From Eubacteriales bacterium (GTDB lineage: Bacteria > Bacillota > Clostridia > Lachnospirales > Lachnospiraceae): a stretch of DNA of 40,329 nucleotides. The position numbers were made by a program, and so were the translations under genes. Positions within the stretch are counted from its first letter, which is position 1, and the number at the start of each line of letters is the position of its first letter. The stretch spans positions 1 through 40,329 of the forward strand of contig JAUNGT010000026.1 of the NCBI GenBank assembly GCA_030524455.1, in the 5' to 3' direction. Shown here piece after piece: positions 1 through 8,127 of this stretch. The notes beneath the pieces were generated by a model. The model saw only the letters and a list, made by a program, of their open reading frames with translations, made no database searches and was not told where the DNA came from.

Positions 1-16
1 AAACCCAGGAGAACCT

Positions 17-1321
17 ATGACATACCAACAGGCAATTGATTGGATCAACACCCGCAGCTGGAGCGGCACCGGACAGGGCATCGTCCGGTGCCGGGCTCTT
101 TTGGCGCTTTTGGGAGATCCGCAGAAAAAACTGAAATTCGTCCATGTGGCGGGCACGAACGGAAAGGGCTCGGTCTGCGCCTGCCTGGCCCGGATTCTGG
201 AGGAGGCGGGATACCGGACGGGACTGTATGTGTCGCCGCATCTGGTGCGCTTTAACGACCGGATTTATGTGGACGGGAAGGAAATCGGGGACGAGGATTT
301 CGCGCGCCTGGCCGGCCAGGTGCGCGGGGCCGTTTTGCGCATGGAGGAGCCGGCCACAGTGTTTGAGATCATGACGGCCATGGCGATGCTGTATTTTCGG
401 GAGCAGGGCTGCGATATCGTCGTGCTGGAGGTCGGAATGGGAGGCCGCCTGGATTCCACCAACGTGATCGACGCGCCGGAGGCGGGGGTGATTACCTCCA
501 TCGGTCTGGATCACACGAAGGAGCTGGGGGACACGCTCGAAAAAATTGCCCGCGAGAAGGGCGGTATCATAAAGACCGGCTGTCCGGTGGTCACGGACGG
601 GGGAAACGGCCCTGTGCTGCCGGTGCTGGAGGAAATCTGCCGGGAAAAGGGGGCTTTTCTGACGGTGACGCAGCCGAACCGGATCCGGCTGCGCAGCCTG
701 GAGCCGGGGCGGACGGAGTTTGACTACGGCGGCCTGGAGCGGGTCCGCCTGGCGCTTCCGGGGGCCTATCAGGTGCGCAACGCGGCGGTGGTGATCGAGA
801 CCGCGCGGGTGCTGGAGAAAAAGGGCTGGCGCACCGGGGAGGAGACGGTCCGCCGGGGGCTTTTGCGGGTATATTGGCCGGGCCGGTTTGAAATTCTGCA
901 CCGCAGCCCCTGGTTTATCCTGGATGGCTCCCACAATCCGGACGGGATCCGGGCGACACTGGAGAGCCTGCGGGAATATTTTCCGGGAAAAAAGCCGGCC
1001 TTTTTGCTGGGGATGCTTTCCACAAAGGATGTGGAGGGAGCGCTGCATGCCATCGAGCCGGTGGCTTCGGAGATCGGCGTGATCATGCCGCCCTCGGACA
1101 AGGCGGAGGATGCGGCAGCGCTGCGGGATCGGATCCGGAGGGAATGCAGCGTGAGGACGGAGAGCTTTTCGTCCATCCGGGAGGGCGTGGAGCGGATGCT
1201 TGCCCGGGCCGGGGCGGAGGATGTGATCTGCGCCACGGGCTCCTTGTATTCCGTGGCGGAGCTGCGCGCCTGCGCGGAGCATTTTTTCGGGGACGGACTT
1301 CAGAGGGGGACCGTGCGGTGA
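17..1321 (+). CDS. folC: Bifunctional folylpolyglutamate synthase / dihydrofolate synthase
   Basis: This 434-residue protein is a FolC/Mur-ligase family enzyme. It would ligate glutamate to dihydropteroate and folates in the cytoplasm, using ATP. The ATP-binding loop AGTNGKGS lies near residues 45-52. It is followed by the family motifs SPHLVRFNDRI and GGRLDSTNVI, and by a C-terminal Mur-ligase-like domain containing DGSHNPDG. The length is normal for the family (about 420-440). The ATG is preceded by an AGGAG box at 7-11. The TGA stop overlaps the GTG start of the next gene, so the two are probably translationally coupled. I see nothing broken. The identification rests on recognised motifs and I am confident in it. 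Confidence 0.95.
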   Translation: MTYQQAIDWINTRSWSGTGQGIVRCRALLALLGDPQKKLKFVHVAGTNGKGSVCACLARILEEAGYRTGLYVSPHLVRFNDRIYVDGKEIGDEDFARLAGQVRGAVLRMEEPATVFEIMTAMAMLYFREQGCDIVVLEVGMGGRLDSTNVIDAPEAGVITSIGLDHTKELGDTLEKIAREKGGIIKTGCPVVTDGGNGPVLPVLEEICREKGAFLTVTQPNRIRLRSLEPGRTEFDYGGLERVRLALPGAYQVRNAAVVIETARVLEKKGWRTGEETVRRGLLRVYWPGRFEILHRSPWFILDGSHNPDGIRATLESLREYFPGKKPAFLLGMLSTKDVEGALHAIEPVASEIGVIMPPSDKAEDAAALRDRIRRECSVRTESFSSIREGVERMLARAGAEDVICATGSLYSVAELRACAEHFFGDGLQRGTVR

Positions 1322-2067
1322 CGGCTCCGGAGCGGGAGCGCTTCGAGGCGGCCCGGCAGAAGATTATCGGAAAAACCAGGGAGCGCCAGGGAATCGGCAC
1401 GCTGGCGGAGAAAACCGTGCACGCGGTGCTGAAAAACTATTATGAGCCCCGGGAGGATTGCCAGGAGATCCCGGTGGAGGGCTGCGTGGCGGATATTTTT
1501 ACGGGAAGCGAGATTATGGAAATTCAGACCAGAAGCTTCGACAAGCTCAGAGGCAAGCTGGAGCGCTTTCTCCCGCTGTACCCGGTGACGGTGGTGTACC
1601 CGATCCCCCATGTCAAGACGCTCTACTGGATCGACCGGGAGAGCGGGGAGCTTTCAAAGGGAAGGAAATCGCCGCTGACGGGCAGTCCTTACCTGGCATT
1701 TCCGGAGCTTTACAAGATCAAAATGTTCCTGAAGGAGCCGAACCTGCGCATCCGGCTGACGCTTCTGGACATGGAGGAGTACAAGCTTCTGGACGGCTGG
1801 AGCCGGGATAAAAAGAAGGGCTCAAGCCGCTTTGACCGGATTCCGGTATCCATCGAGCGGGAGGTGGAGCTGACCTGCCCGCAGGATTATCTGCAGCTTA
1901 TCCCCTACGAGCTGGAGGAGCCCTTCACGGCGGCCCGGTTTGCGAAGGCCGTCCATATCCGCAGGGAGCTGGGAGGCGTGGTGTGCAATATTTTGAACTA
2001 TCTTGAGGTGATCGAGCGGGTGGGGAAGGAGGGCCGGGCCTATTTGTACCGGGTGAGGGAGGAGTAG
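1318..2067 (+). CDS. Conserved hypothetical protein with PD-(D/E)XK-like residue pattern
   Basis: This is a 249-residue protein that I do not recognise by name. I chose the GTG at 1318 because it overlaps the folC TGA (GTGA), a common coupling arrangement; no ATG is better placed, and an upstream ATG would overlap folC heavily. The N-terminal part has E31 in GTLAEKTVH, D59 in VADIF and E68-x-Q70 in IMEIQT. The order E...D...ExQ resembles the PD-(D/E)XK nuclease core, in which ExQ can replace ExK. The C-terminal half (about 170-249) is rich in hydrophobic and charged residues and may be a winged-helix-like domain (ARFAKAVHIRREL). There is no signal peptide or membrane segment. The nuclease suggestion is inference from residue spacing only; it could be a non-catalytic relative. 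Confidence 0.75.
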   Translation: MTAPERERFEAARQKIIGKTRERQGIGTLAEKTVHAVLKNYYEPREDCQEIPVEGCVADIFTGSEIMEIQTRSFDKLRGKLERFLPLYPVTVVYPIPHVKTLYWIDRESGELSKGRKSPLTGSPYLAFPELYKIKMFLKEPNLRIRLTLLDMEEYKLLDGWSRDKKKGSSRFDRIPVSIEREVELTCPQDYLQLIPYELEEPFTAARFAKAVHIRRELGGVVCNILNYLEVIERVGKEGRAYLYRVREE

Positions 2068-2076
2068 AGAAAACGG

Positions 2077-2117
2077 AAAAAGGGCGGTGAAAAAGAAAAT
2101 CTCTTTCACCGTCCTTT
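2077..2117. terminator. Probable bidirectional terminator between convergent operons
   Basis: Two arms, AAAAGGGCGGTGAAA and TTTCACCGTCCTTTT, pair with a loop of about 11 nt and one G-T mismatch. The stem has A-rich flanks on the left and T-rich flanks on the right, so it could end transcription from both sides. It sits between the folC pair (plus) and the end of the seven-gene sugar operon (minus), which is where a shared terminator is expected. Confidence 0.7.
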
Positions 2118-2125
2118 TCGCTGAC

Positions 2126-2155
2126 CGGAATTTAATGGGTCGGAATTTAATGGGT
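2126..2155. repeat. Perfect 15-bp tandem duplication spanning a stop codon
   Basis: The sequence CGGAATTTAATGGGT occurs twice in direct succession (2126-2140 and 2141-2155). The first-read copy on the minus strand contains the last codons (Thr-His) and the TAA stop of the downstream oxidoreductase. The second copy repeats an in-frame Thr-His-stop, making a back-up stop. It looks like a small slippage duplication. Confidence 0.85.
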
Positions 2156-3232
2156 TTCGTCAAAAAATACAGGCTTGCCGGATTTTCCGGATTCATAGAG
2201 CGCTTCCAGGATCCTCGTTACGCAAAGCGCCTGACGGGGCTGTACGGTAAGAGGTTCGCCGTTTACGACAGCGTTGTAGAAGATCCGCTGTTCGATATCC
2301 GCAGGCTTTTCGGAAGCGCCGTCGAAGAAGGCCACGCCGCCCGCCTCAAAATCGGGCTTTTCTACGCACTGGCGTCCATAGCTGACGCGGTTGATGCGAA
2401 GGCCGTCCTTCATGTCGGCGCCGGCCTTTGTGCCGCACAGGGAGGTCTTTGCCTCGCCGACCTCCAGCGTGTTTAAGGCCCAGGAAGATTCCAGATGGAT
2501 GGTAGCGCCGTTCTTCATTTTGATGAAGCCGAAAGCGGAATCCTCCACGGTGAAAATTTCGGGATCCCAGTCGCCCCAGGCGTTTCCGGTGTCCTTCTGG
2601 TCAGCCAGCTTGCGGTACACGGAGCCGACCGCCATTTCAGGCTCATAATTGTCCATCATCCACAGGGTCAGATCCAGCGCATGGGTTCCGATATCGATGA
2701 GGGGGCCGCCGCCCTGTTTTTCCTCATCCAGAAATACGCCCCAGGTAGGAACGGCTCTTCTGCGCAGCGCATGGGCCTTGGCATAGTAGATTTCGCCCAG
2801 GTCGCCGTTTTCGCAGGCTTTCTTTAAATACAGGGAATCCGCACGGTAGCGGTTCTGATAGCCGATATTCAGAAGCATCCCGGTTCTCTCCGCTGTCTCC
2901 ACCATAGCCTTTGCCTCGGCGTAGGTCTTTGCCATGGGCTTTTCGCACATGACATGCTTGCCTGCTTCCATCGCCGCGATGCTGATGGGAGCGTGTGCGC
3001 TGTTGGGAGTGAGCACATATACGGCTTCGATATCCTCTTTGATTAAGTCGTTGTAATCGGTGTAAACCCTTGCGTCCTCGGTTCCGTACTCTTTCTTTGC
3101 CTTCTGCGCCCTTTCCTCGATGATATCGCAGAATGCGACGATTTCAAATTTGCCGCTGCGCTTCATGGAAGGCAGATGCTTGCTGTTCGCAATGCCTCCG
3201 CAGCCTACGACTCCAACTTTTAAGGTTCTCAT
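2147..3232 (-). CDS. Gfo/Idh/MocA family NAD(P)-dependent oxidoreductase, DgpA-like
   Basis: This 361-residue protein has an N-terminal Rossmann fold with VGCGGIANSKHLPS at about 8-21. It has the family signature CEKPMAKT near residue 97 and a C-terminal alpha/beta domain with GGGPLIDIGTHALDL. The Lys of EKP and the Asp/His of DIGTH are the expected catalytic residues. From memory, the motif ALRRRAVPTWGVF and the segment after it closely resemble DgpA-type enzymes of gut Clostridia, which oxidise the C3 hydroxyl of a glycoside's sugar. That resemblance could not be checked here. It is the last gene of the minus-strand sugar operon, 18 nt after the second oxidoreductase, and starts behind an AGGAGGAC box. 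It is sure as a Gfo/Idh enzyme; the substrate is inference. An ordinary sugar or inositol dehydrogenase is the main alternative. Confidence 0.9.
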   Translation of the reverse strand: MRTLKVGVVGCGGIANSKHLPSMKRSGKFEIVAFCDIIEERAQKAKKEYGTEDARVYTDYNDLIKEDIEAVYVLTPNSAHAPISIAAMEAGKHVMCEKPMAKTYAEAKAMVETAERTGMLLNIGYQNRYRADSLYLKKACENGDLGEIYYAKAHALRRRAVPTWGVFLDEEKQGGGPLIDIGTHALDLTLWMMDNYEPEMAVGSVYRKLADQKDTGNAWGDWDPEIFTVEDSAFGFIKMKNGATIHLESSWALNTLEVGEAKTSLCGTKAGADMKDGLRINRVSYGRQCVEKPDFEAGGVAFFDGASEKPADIEQRIFYNAVVNGEPLTVQPRQALCVTRILEALYESGKSGKPVFFDETH

Positions 3233-3250
3233 TTTTGTCCTCCTGTAAAA

Positions 3251-4297
3251 TTATTCAAACGCGACCACCGTATTGGTTTCGGCGGATTTCATGATTGCTT
3301 CCATCAGCTTCATCACCCGCATCACCTCGGGCAGCTTAATCAGACGTTCCTCGCGTCCTTCCAGGACTGCCATCACGTTGCGGTAGAAGTCCCGGACATC
3401 GCTTGCCGCAATCGGAAGCTTTTCGGTCGCGATGTTTTCCGGACGCCTCGGAGCCATTGTCTTTGTAAGCCCCGCCGCCGTGATGACGGGAACCACGTCC
3501 TTTTCATTCACGCCCGCCGCTTTCACAATCCGTCCGTTCAGCTTCCAGTCCTCGATGACTGCGGTTCCGTCGGCTCCGAGCACAACCCACCTGGGAAGGG
3601 GAGCGAAATGGCTGGTTCCAACCTCAACCAAAACACGGATTCCGTTTCCGAACAAAAGCTCTGCGGTAAAGCCGTCGTCCACGAGCTGGTTCGTCACGTT
3701 GGTGATAGAAGCGTATACGGTCTTTAGGGGAACGCCGGGGAAGAGCAGCAGGGCCTGATCCAAAAGATGGACGCCCCAGTCCAGAATCATGCCGCCCCCG
3801 TGCTCCTTTTCCTGACGCCAGTCGCCGGGGATTCCTCTGGAACCGTGTACTCTGGATTCGATGCGGAAAACCTCTCCGAGATGACCCTCCGCGAGCACAT
3901 TTTTGATGGTGAGAAAATCCTCGTCCCAGCGGCGGTTCTGGTGGACCGTAAGGAAGCGGCCCGTCCGCGCGGAAGCATCGATCATCTCCTGAAGATCGGA
4001 GGAGCTTAACGTTACGGGTTTTTCCGAGATAACGTTCTTTCCGGCCTCCATCGCCGCGATCGCCGCAGGCTTATGTACGTCGTTGGGAGCGGCGATGAGC
4101 ACCAAATCCGTCGAAGGGTCCGCCAAAAGCTCGTCCATGCTGCCGTAAACACGGAGCCCCTGATCAGCGGCAGCCTTCCGGCGTTCCTCCTTGATATCCC
4201 AGATTCCGGCAACCTCAATGTTATCGATGGTCTTGATCTGCCTGTTATGCCAGCCCGCCATGCCGCCGAAGCCGACAAAAGCAATTTTGTGTTCCAT
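3251..4297 (-). CDS. Gfo/Idh/MocA family oxidoreductase (second copy in operon)
   Basis: This 348-residue protein has an N-terminal Rossmann fold (FVGFGGMAGWH, residues 7-17), the SEKPVTL signature near 93-99 and the catalytic-domain motif GGGMILDWGVHLLDQ. The Lys of EKP and the Asp and His of DWGVH are conserved, so it should be active with NAD(P). It is only distantly similar to the neighbouring oxidoreductase, so the two are not a recent duplication. The open frame continues upstream, but the ATG at 4297 is preceded by AGAAGGAGAACG and gives a normal family N-terminus; the extra upstream residues are Arg-rich and overlap the previous gene. It lies 20 nt after the isomerase gene. It may act in the reverse or second redox step of the same pathway; the substrate is not known. 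Confidence 0.9.
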   Translation of the reverse strand: MEHKIAFVGFGGMAGWHNRQIKTIDNIEVAGIWDIKEERRKAAADQGLRVYGSMDELLADPSTDLVLIAAPNDVHKPAAIAAMEAGKNVISEKPVTLSSSDLQEMIDASARTGRFLTVHQNRRWDEDFLTIKNVLAEGHLGEVFRIESRVHGSRGIPGDWRQEKEHGGGMILDWGVHLLDQALLLFPGVPLKTVYASITNVTNQLVDDGFTAELLFGNGIRVLVEVGTSHFAPLPRWVVLGADGTAVIEDWKLNGRIVKAAGVNEKDVVPVITAAGLTKTMAPRRPENIATEKLPIAASDVRDFYRNVMAVLEGREERLIKLPEVMRVMKLMEAIMKSAETNTVVAFE

Positions 4298-4317
4298 TTT
4301 GTTTCGTTCTCCTTCTG

Positions 4318-5289
4318 TCAGGCCCAGTACATCGAGCCCCGATCCTCGTAGATTAGTATGTTTTTCAGGAAGGAAATCGCCTTTTCCAGCCCTTCCTTTC
4401 CGGACATCAGGCCGTCCTCGTGTTCGATGCTGACCGCGTAATCGTAGCCTGCCTTGCGCAGCTCGGAGATGATATCCTTCCAGTAAGCCTCGCCGTTGCC
4501 GTAACCGATGGTGCGGAAAATCCACGACCGGGTAAGCTCCTCGGAATAATGCTGGGTGTCCAGAACGCCGTTTACCGCAACATTGATGGAATCCACCTTC
4601 GTATCCTTTGCGTGGAAGTGGAAAATAGCGCCGGCCCTTCCAAGCTCACGGATCGCCGCGACGGGATCCATTCCCTGCCAGATTAAATGGCTGGGGTCGA
4701 AGTTTGCGCCGATTTCAGGGCCGACTGCCTCCCGCAGCCTTAAGAGCGATCTCGTGTTATAGACGCAAAAACCGGGATGAAGCTCCAGGGCAATTTTCGA
4801 TACGCCATGCTCCTTTGCGAAAGCAACTTTTTTCTTCCAGTAAGGCACCAGCACCTCGTTCCACTGGTAATCCAAGATATTGCTGAAATCGTCGGGCCAG
4901 GGGCAGGTCACCCAGTTGGGGGTTTTGTCCTGCGGGCTTCCGCCGGGACAGCCGGAAAAGGTATTTACCACCGGTACGCCGAGCTTTTCCGCGAGCAGAA
5001 TCGCGTTGGTGAAGTCATCGTCGTACGCTTTTGCCACGGCAGGATCGGGATGAACCATGTTGCCATGGGCGCTCAGGGCGCTGATTTCCAGTCCGCAGCC
5101 TTTGATGGTGCTGATGAAGCTCTCCCTCTTTTTCTCATCGGCCAAAAGCGCAGCGGCGTCGCAGTGCGCCTTGCCGGGGAAGCCGCCGCAGCCGATTTCA
5201 ACGGTCTGAACGCCGCGCTCCGCTAAAAATTCGCAGGCCTCCTTCAGGGGCAGATCCGAAAGTGCAACGGTCAATACTCCAAGTTTCAT
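4318..5289 (-). CDS. Sugar phosphate isomerase/epimerase family TIM barrel, DgpC-like
   Basis: This 323-residue protein belongs to the xylose-isomerase-like TIM barrel family (AP endonuclease 2 fold). Candidate metal ligands are the Glu of ALELHPGF, the Asp of GANFDPSHL, the His of HFHAKDT and the Glu of VSIEHED. The stretch around NWVTCPWPDDF and the C-terminal ILIYEDRG remind me strongly of the catalytic subunit of C-glycoside deglycosidases (DgpC/CarB type), which removes the sugar from a 3-keto-glycoside by elimination with a divalent metal. This comparison is from memory. The start at 5289 follows GAAAGGAGAG; the frame extends further upstream but without a better site. It sits between the other isomerase and an oxidoreductase. 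The family is certain and the exact reaction is inferred. Confidence 0.9.
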   Translation of the reverse strand: MKLGVLTVALSDLPLKEACEFLAERGVQTVEIGCGGFPGKAHCDAAALLADEKKRESFISTIKGCGLEISALSAHGNMVHPDPAVAKAYDDDFTNAILLAEKLGVPVVNTFSGCPGGSPQDKTPNWVTCPWPDDFSNILDYQWNEVLVPYWKKKVAFAKEHGVSKIALELHPGFCVYNTRSLLRLREAVGPEIGANFDPSHLIWQGMDPVAAIRELGRAGAIFHFHAKDTKVDSINVAVNGVLDTQHYSEELTRSWIFRTIGYGNGEAYWKDIISELRKAGYDYAVSIEHEDGLMSGKEGLEKAISFLKNILIYEDRGSMYWA

Positions 5290-5317
5290 GGGAATCTCTC
5301 CTTTCAAACGCCGGTTT

Positions 5318-6154
5318 TTACACCAGCTTTTCCAGATAACGGATGCTTTGCTCAACCGCTTCCACGTTGTTGATGTTGTCCAGCTCTACAATGATATATT
5401 TCGCGTATCCGAGCTCTTTTGCTTTGTTTACGATGCCGTCCACGTCCAGAATGCCCTGGCCGACCGTGACAAAATCGCCGTTTTTGATTGCGCCCTTTGC
5501 GCGAAGCTCCCGGAAGGCGGCGTCGGTAATGGGAGGGGTAAGGACCTCATAGAGGTTGACCGGATCTGCCTGCGCCGAAAGATCCTTCTGGTGAATCATG
5601 GTGCAGCGGGAGCCGAGCTTATCAAGCATTGCAATCGGATCGTGCCCCGCCCGTTTTACCCAGTAAGCGTCCATCTGGAACTGGACGAGAGCGGGATCCG
5701 TCTCCGCAAGAAAAAGATCCAGCGCCGGATGCCCGTCGATTTCCACGAACTCCTGAAAATGGTTGTGGTAGTAGAATTCCAGCCCGTTTTCTTTGCAAAG
5801 CTCCCCCATTTTGTTGCAGGTCTGCGCGAGGGCTTTCACCTCGTCGGCCGTGTTCATCAGCTCGAAGGGGAGGACCAGGCGGGGAGCGCCCATTTCGATG
5901 TTCTCGGCGATCACCTGCTTCATATTTTCGGGATCGGAGGTGAAATGCACATGGCTGGAGATGGGAGTGAGGCCCATTTCCTTCACGCGGCGTCCGATTT
6001 CAGCGGGCGCTGCGACCGGAACTCCCTGCTCGTTGGCAGGCGTCGTAACGTATTCGATATACTTACAGCCGGTTGCCGCCAGCTTTTCCAGGGTTCCGAA
6101 GTAATCTTCCCTCAGCATTCCCATAAGGGAATAAATAGTTGCTCCTACTTGCAT
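5318..6154 (-). CDS. Sugar phosphate isomerase/epimerase (xylose isomerase-like TIM barrel)
   Basis: This 278-residue single-domain TIM barrel has the N-terminal strand MQVGATIYSLM and the motif ISSHVHF. Later motifs include FYYHNHFQEF, FQMDAYWVKRAG and MIHQKDL, and the protein ends with YIIVELDN. These place candidate metal-binding Glu, Asp, His and Glu residues at the usual barrel positions. The length is typical of the shorter inosose dehydratase / keto-sugar epimerase branch. The ATG at 6154 follows AAAGGAG. It is 36 nt downstream of the second permease gene and 28 nt before the next isomerase, so it is co-transcribed with the transporter. It probably acts on an imported sugar, a keto-sugar intermediate or a keto-glycoside; which one cannot be read from the sequence. 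Confidence 0.88.
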   Translation of the reverse strand: MQVGATIYSLMGMLREDYFGTLEKLAATGCKYIEYVTTPANEQGVPVAAPAEIGRRVKEMGLTPISSHVHFTSDPENMKQVIAENIEMGAPRLVLPFELMNTADEVKALAQTCNKMGELCKENGLEFYYHNHFQEFVEIDGHPALDLFLAETDPALVQFQMDAYWVKRAGHDPIAMLDKLGSRCTMIHQKDLSAQADPVNLYEVLTPPITDAAFRELRAKGAIKNGDFVTVGQGILDVDGIVNKAKELGYAKYIIVELDNINNVEAVEQSIRYLEKLV

Positions 6155-6190
6155 GATAGTATTCTCCTTTGTTGGTTTCTCTTTTTGCGT

Positions 6191-7078
6191 TTATCCTTTT
6201 ACGGCGCCGATTGTGATGCCCTTTACGAAATACTTCTGGAAGAAGGGATACACCGCCATGACCGGAAGCGCGCCGATCACTGCGATTGCCATTTTGATGC
6301 CGACGCTGGGCATATCCTGGGTCAGTTCCGCGGCGGCGGACGAGTCCGCGCCGGATTTCAGGAATTGCACGTCCTTCAGCATCTGGTTCAGCATGTTTTG
6401 GATGGAATATAACCGGGTGTCGGTCAGGTAGTACAGACCGTTTTTCCAGTCGTTCCAGTATCCCAGGCCGATGAGCAGGGCGAGCGTTGCAATCATGGGG
6501 AGCGAGAGCGGAAGGACGATGGTAAACAGGATCCGCCATTCGCCGGCGCCGTCGATCCTTGCCGCTTCGATGACGGCGTCCGGGATATTCGTTGTAAAGT
6601 AAGTCCGCATCATGATGACGTAGAAGGCGCTCACCAGAAGGGCCGGGAAAATAAGCGCCCACATCGTATTCTTGATGTGCAGATAGCGCGTGTACATGAT
6701 ATAGGTAGGCACGAGACCTCCGTTAAAAAGCATGGTAAAAAACACGAAGAAAGCAAGGATATTTCTTCCGTACAGCTCTTTGCGGGAAAGAGGGTATGCC
6801 ATCAGGATGGTCAGCAGCATACTGGAGGTGGTGCCGACTATGGTTACGAATACCGTGATGCCGTAAGCGCGCCCGATTTTGCCGACATTTCTCATCAGAT
6901 AGGCGTAGGATTCAAGCCCGAACTTGCTGGGGAATATGGAGTAGCCTTCACGAATCAGCGTGGTTTCGTCCGTGAGGGAGGACATAACCAGCAGAAGGAA
7001 AGGGAACAGGCAGCAGAGCGTGAGCAAAATCATGACAATATTTGCGACGATCTGAAACGTTTTATTATTTTCAACCAT
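6191..7078 (-). CDS. Carbohydrate ABC transporter permease (YtcP/LplC type)
   Basis: This 295-residue inner-membrane permease has about six transmembrane helices, starting with IVANIVMILLTLCCLFPFLL. The cytoplasmic EAA loop EAARIDGAGEWRILFTIVLP, which docks onto the ATPase subunit, lies near residues 182-201. It ends in the typical FFQKYFVKGITIGAVKG tail. It would form a heterodimer with the permease encoded immediately upstream and receive sugar from the lipoprotein. The ATG at 7078 follows AGAAAGGAGAAAG. No ATPase gene is present in the operon; such transporters commonly share a MsmX-type ATPase encoded elsewhere, which is known for the family and is inferred here. Confidence 0.93.
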   Translation of the reverse strand: MVENNKTFQIVANIVMILLTLCCLFPFLLLVMSSLTDETTLIREGYSIFPSKFGLESYAYLMRNVGKIGRAYGITVFVTIVGTTSSMLLTILMAYPLSRKELYGRNILAFFVFFTMLFNGGLVPTYIMYTRYLHIKNTMWALIFPALLVSAFYVIMMRTYFTTNIPDAVIEAARIDGAGEWRILFTIVLPLSLPMIATLALLIGLGYWNDWKNGLYYLTDTRLYSIQNMLNQMLKDVQFLKSGADSSAAAELTQDMPSVGIKMAIAVIGALPVMAVYPFFQKYFVKGITIGAVKG

Positions 7079-7096
7079 GGCTGTCTTTCTCCTTTC

Positions 7097-8041
7097 TCAG
7101 AATAGGGCCTTGTCCGTGTCGATTTTACGCACGATAAAGTTGGCCAGAAGCACCAGGATAAAGCCGACGATGCTTTGATAAAAACCGGCCGCCGAGGACA
7201 TTCCGACGTTGTTTAAGCGGATCAGCCCGCGATACACATAGGTATCGATCGTGTTCGTCACGTCGTACAGAGGGCCGGAATCCATGGGAACCTGGTAAAA
7301 CAGGCCGAAATCGGAATAAAAAATTTTTCCGATGCTCATGAGGGTGAGCGTGATGATGGTAGGCACAAGCTCCGGCAGAGTAATGCGGGTGATCTGCTGC
7401 CATCTGGTGGCGCCGTCGATGGCAGCCGCTTCGTAGTAACCGCGGTCGATGCCGACAAGCACCGCATAATAGAGCACGCAGTTGTAGCCGAAGGTTTTCC
7501 AGACCTGTATGATAACGAGGATAAAAGGCCAGTATTTCGGCTCGGTGTACCAGCTGACCGGCTCCTTGCCGAGCGGCTCCAAAATGCTCAGGTTGATAAA
7601 GCCGCTTTCGCTGGAAAGCATGGCGTAAACCAGATAACTGACTACGACCATGGAAATCAGATAGGGCAAAAGGATGATGGTCTGGTATGTTTTTTTCAGC
7701 CGGGTTGACCGGAGCTCATTGAGCAGGATGGCTACAGCGATTGCGATGACAGTCCCCAGGATGATAAATACCGCGTTGTATGCCAGCGTGTTGCGGGTAA
7801 TGGTCCAGGCTTCCTTTGTCTGGAACAGATAGGTAAAGTTGGAAAAACCGACCCAGGGACTTTTTAAAATACCCTTGTTCCAGTTCACTTGCTTAAAGGC
7901 GATAATCAGGCCGCCCATTGGAATATAATTGTTGATAATCAGGTAGAGCGCTCCCGGAAGAAACATCAAATACAGCGGGATGCAGTGTTTAAAGCGCGTC
8001 CGGGATATTTTTTGTTTGCGGGCTGTGGCAGCTGTTTTCAT
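7097..8041 (-). CDS. Carbohydrate ABC transporter permease (LplB type)
   Basis: This 314-residue integral membrane permease has a basic cytoplasmic N-terminus (residues 1-20) and about six membrane helices, the first being IPLYLMFLPGALYLIINNYI. It carries the LplB-type motif GLIIAFKQVNW and the EAA loop EAAAIDGATRWQQITRITLP. The length is normal. It partners the downstream permease. The start at 8041 follows AAGGAAGGG. The 86-nt gap to the binding-protein gene holds a strong hairpin that could lower permease expression relative to the binding protein. Confidence 0.93.
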   Translation of the reverse strand: MKTAATARKQKISRTRFKHCIPLYLMFLPGALYLIINNYIPMGGLIIAFKQVNWNKGILKSPWVGFSNFTYLFQTKEAWTITRNTLAYNAVFIILGTVIAIAVAILLNELRSTRLKKTYQTIILLPYLISMVVVSYLVYAMLSSESGFINLSILEPLGKEPVSWYTEPKYWPFILVIIQVWKTFGYNCVLYYAVLVGIDRGYYEAAAIDGATRWQQITRITLPELVPTIITLTLMSIGKIFYSDFGLFYQVPMDSGPLYDVTNTIDTYVYRGLIRLNNVGMSSAAGFYQSIVGFILVLLANFIVRKIDTDKALF

Positions 8042-8069
8042 GCAGTTCCCTTCCTTGGTCCTTTATGTG

Positions 8070-8103
8070 CGGCGGCCTCCCTCCCCGGGGAGAGAGGCCG
8101 CCG
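8070..8103 (-). promoter_or_regulatory. Strong intra-operon hairpin between binding protein and permease
   Basis: This is a 34-nt, nearly perfect inverted repeat with 17-nt arms and one G-T pair, centred on CCCCGGGG. On the transcribed (minus) strand it is followed by CACATAAAGG and not by a T run, so it is unlikely to be a full rho-independent terminator. Such hairpins after binding-protein genes are known to block 3' decay and give an excess of binding protein over permeases; that role is inferred here. Confidence 0.75.
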
Positions 8104-8127
8104 TATGAAAGCTTCTTGTATGGCAGG

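Noticed and set aside
5288..6412. Plus-strand open frame opposite the isomerase and permease genes
   Set aside because: It crosses two real minus-strand genes and has no domain signal of its own.
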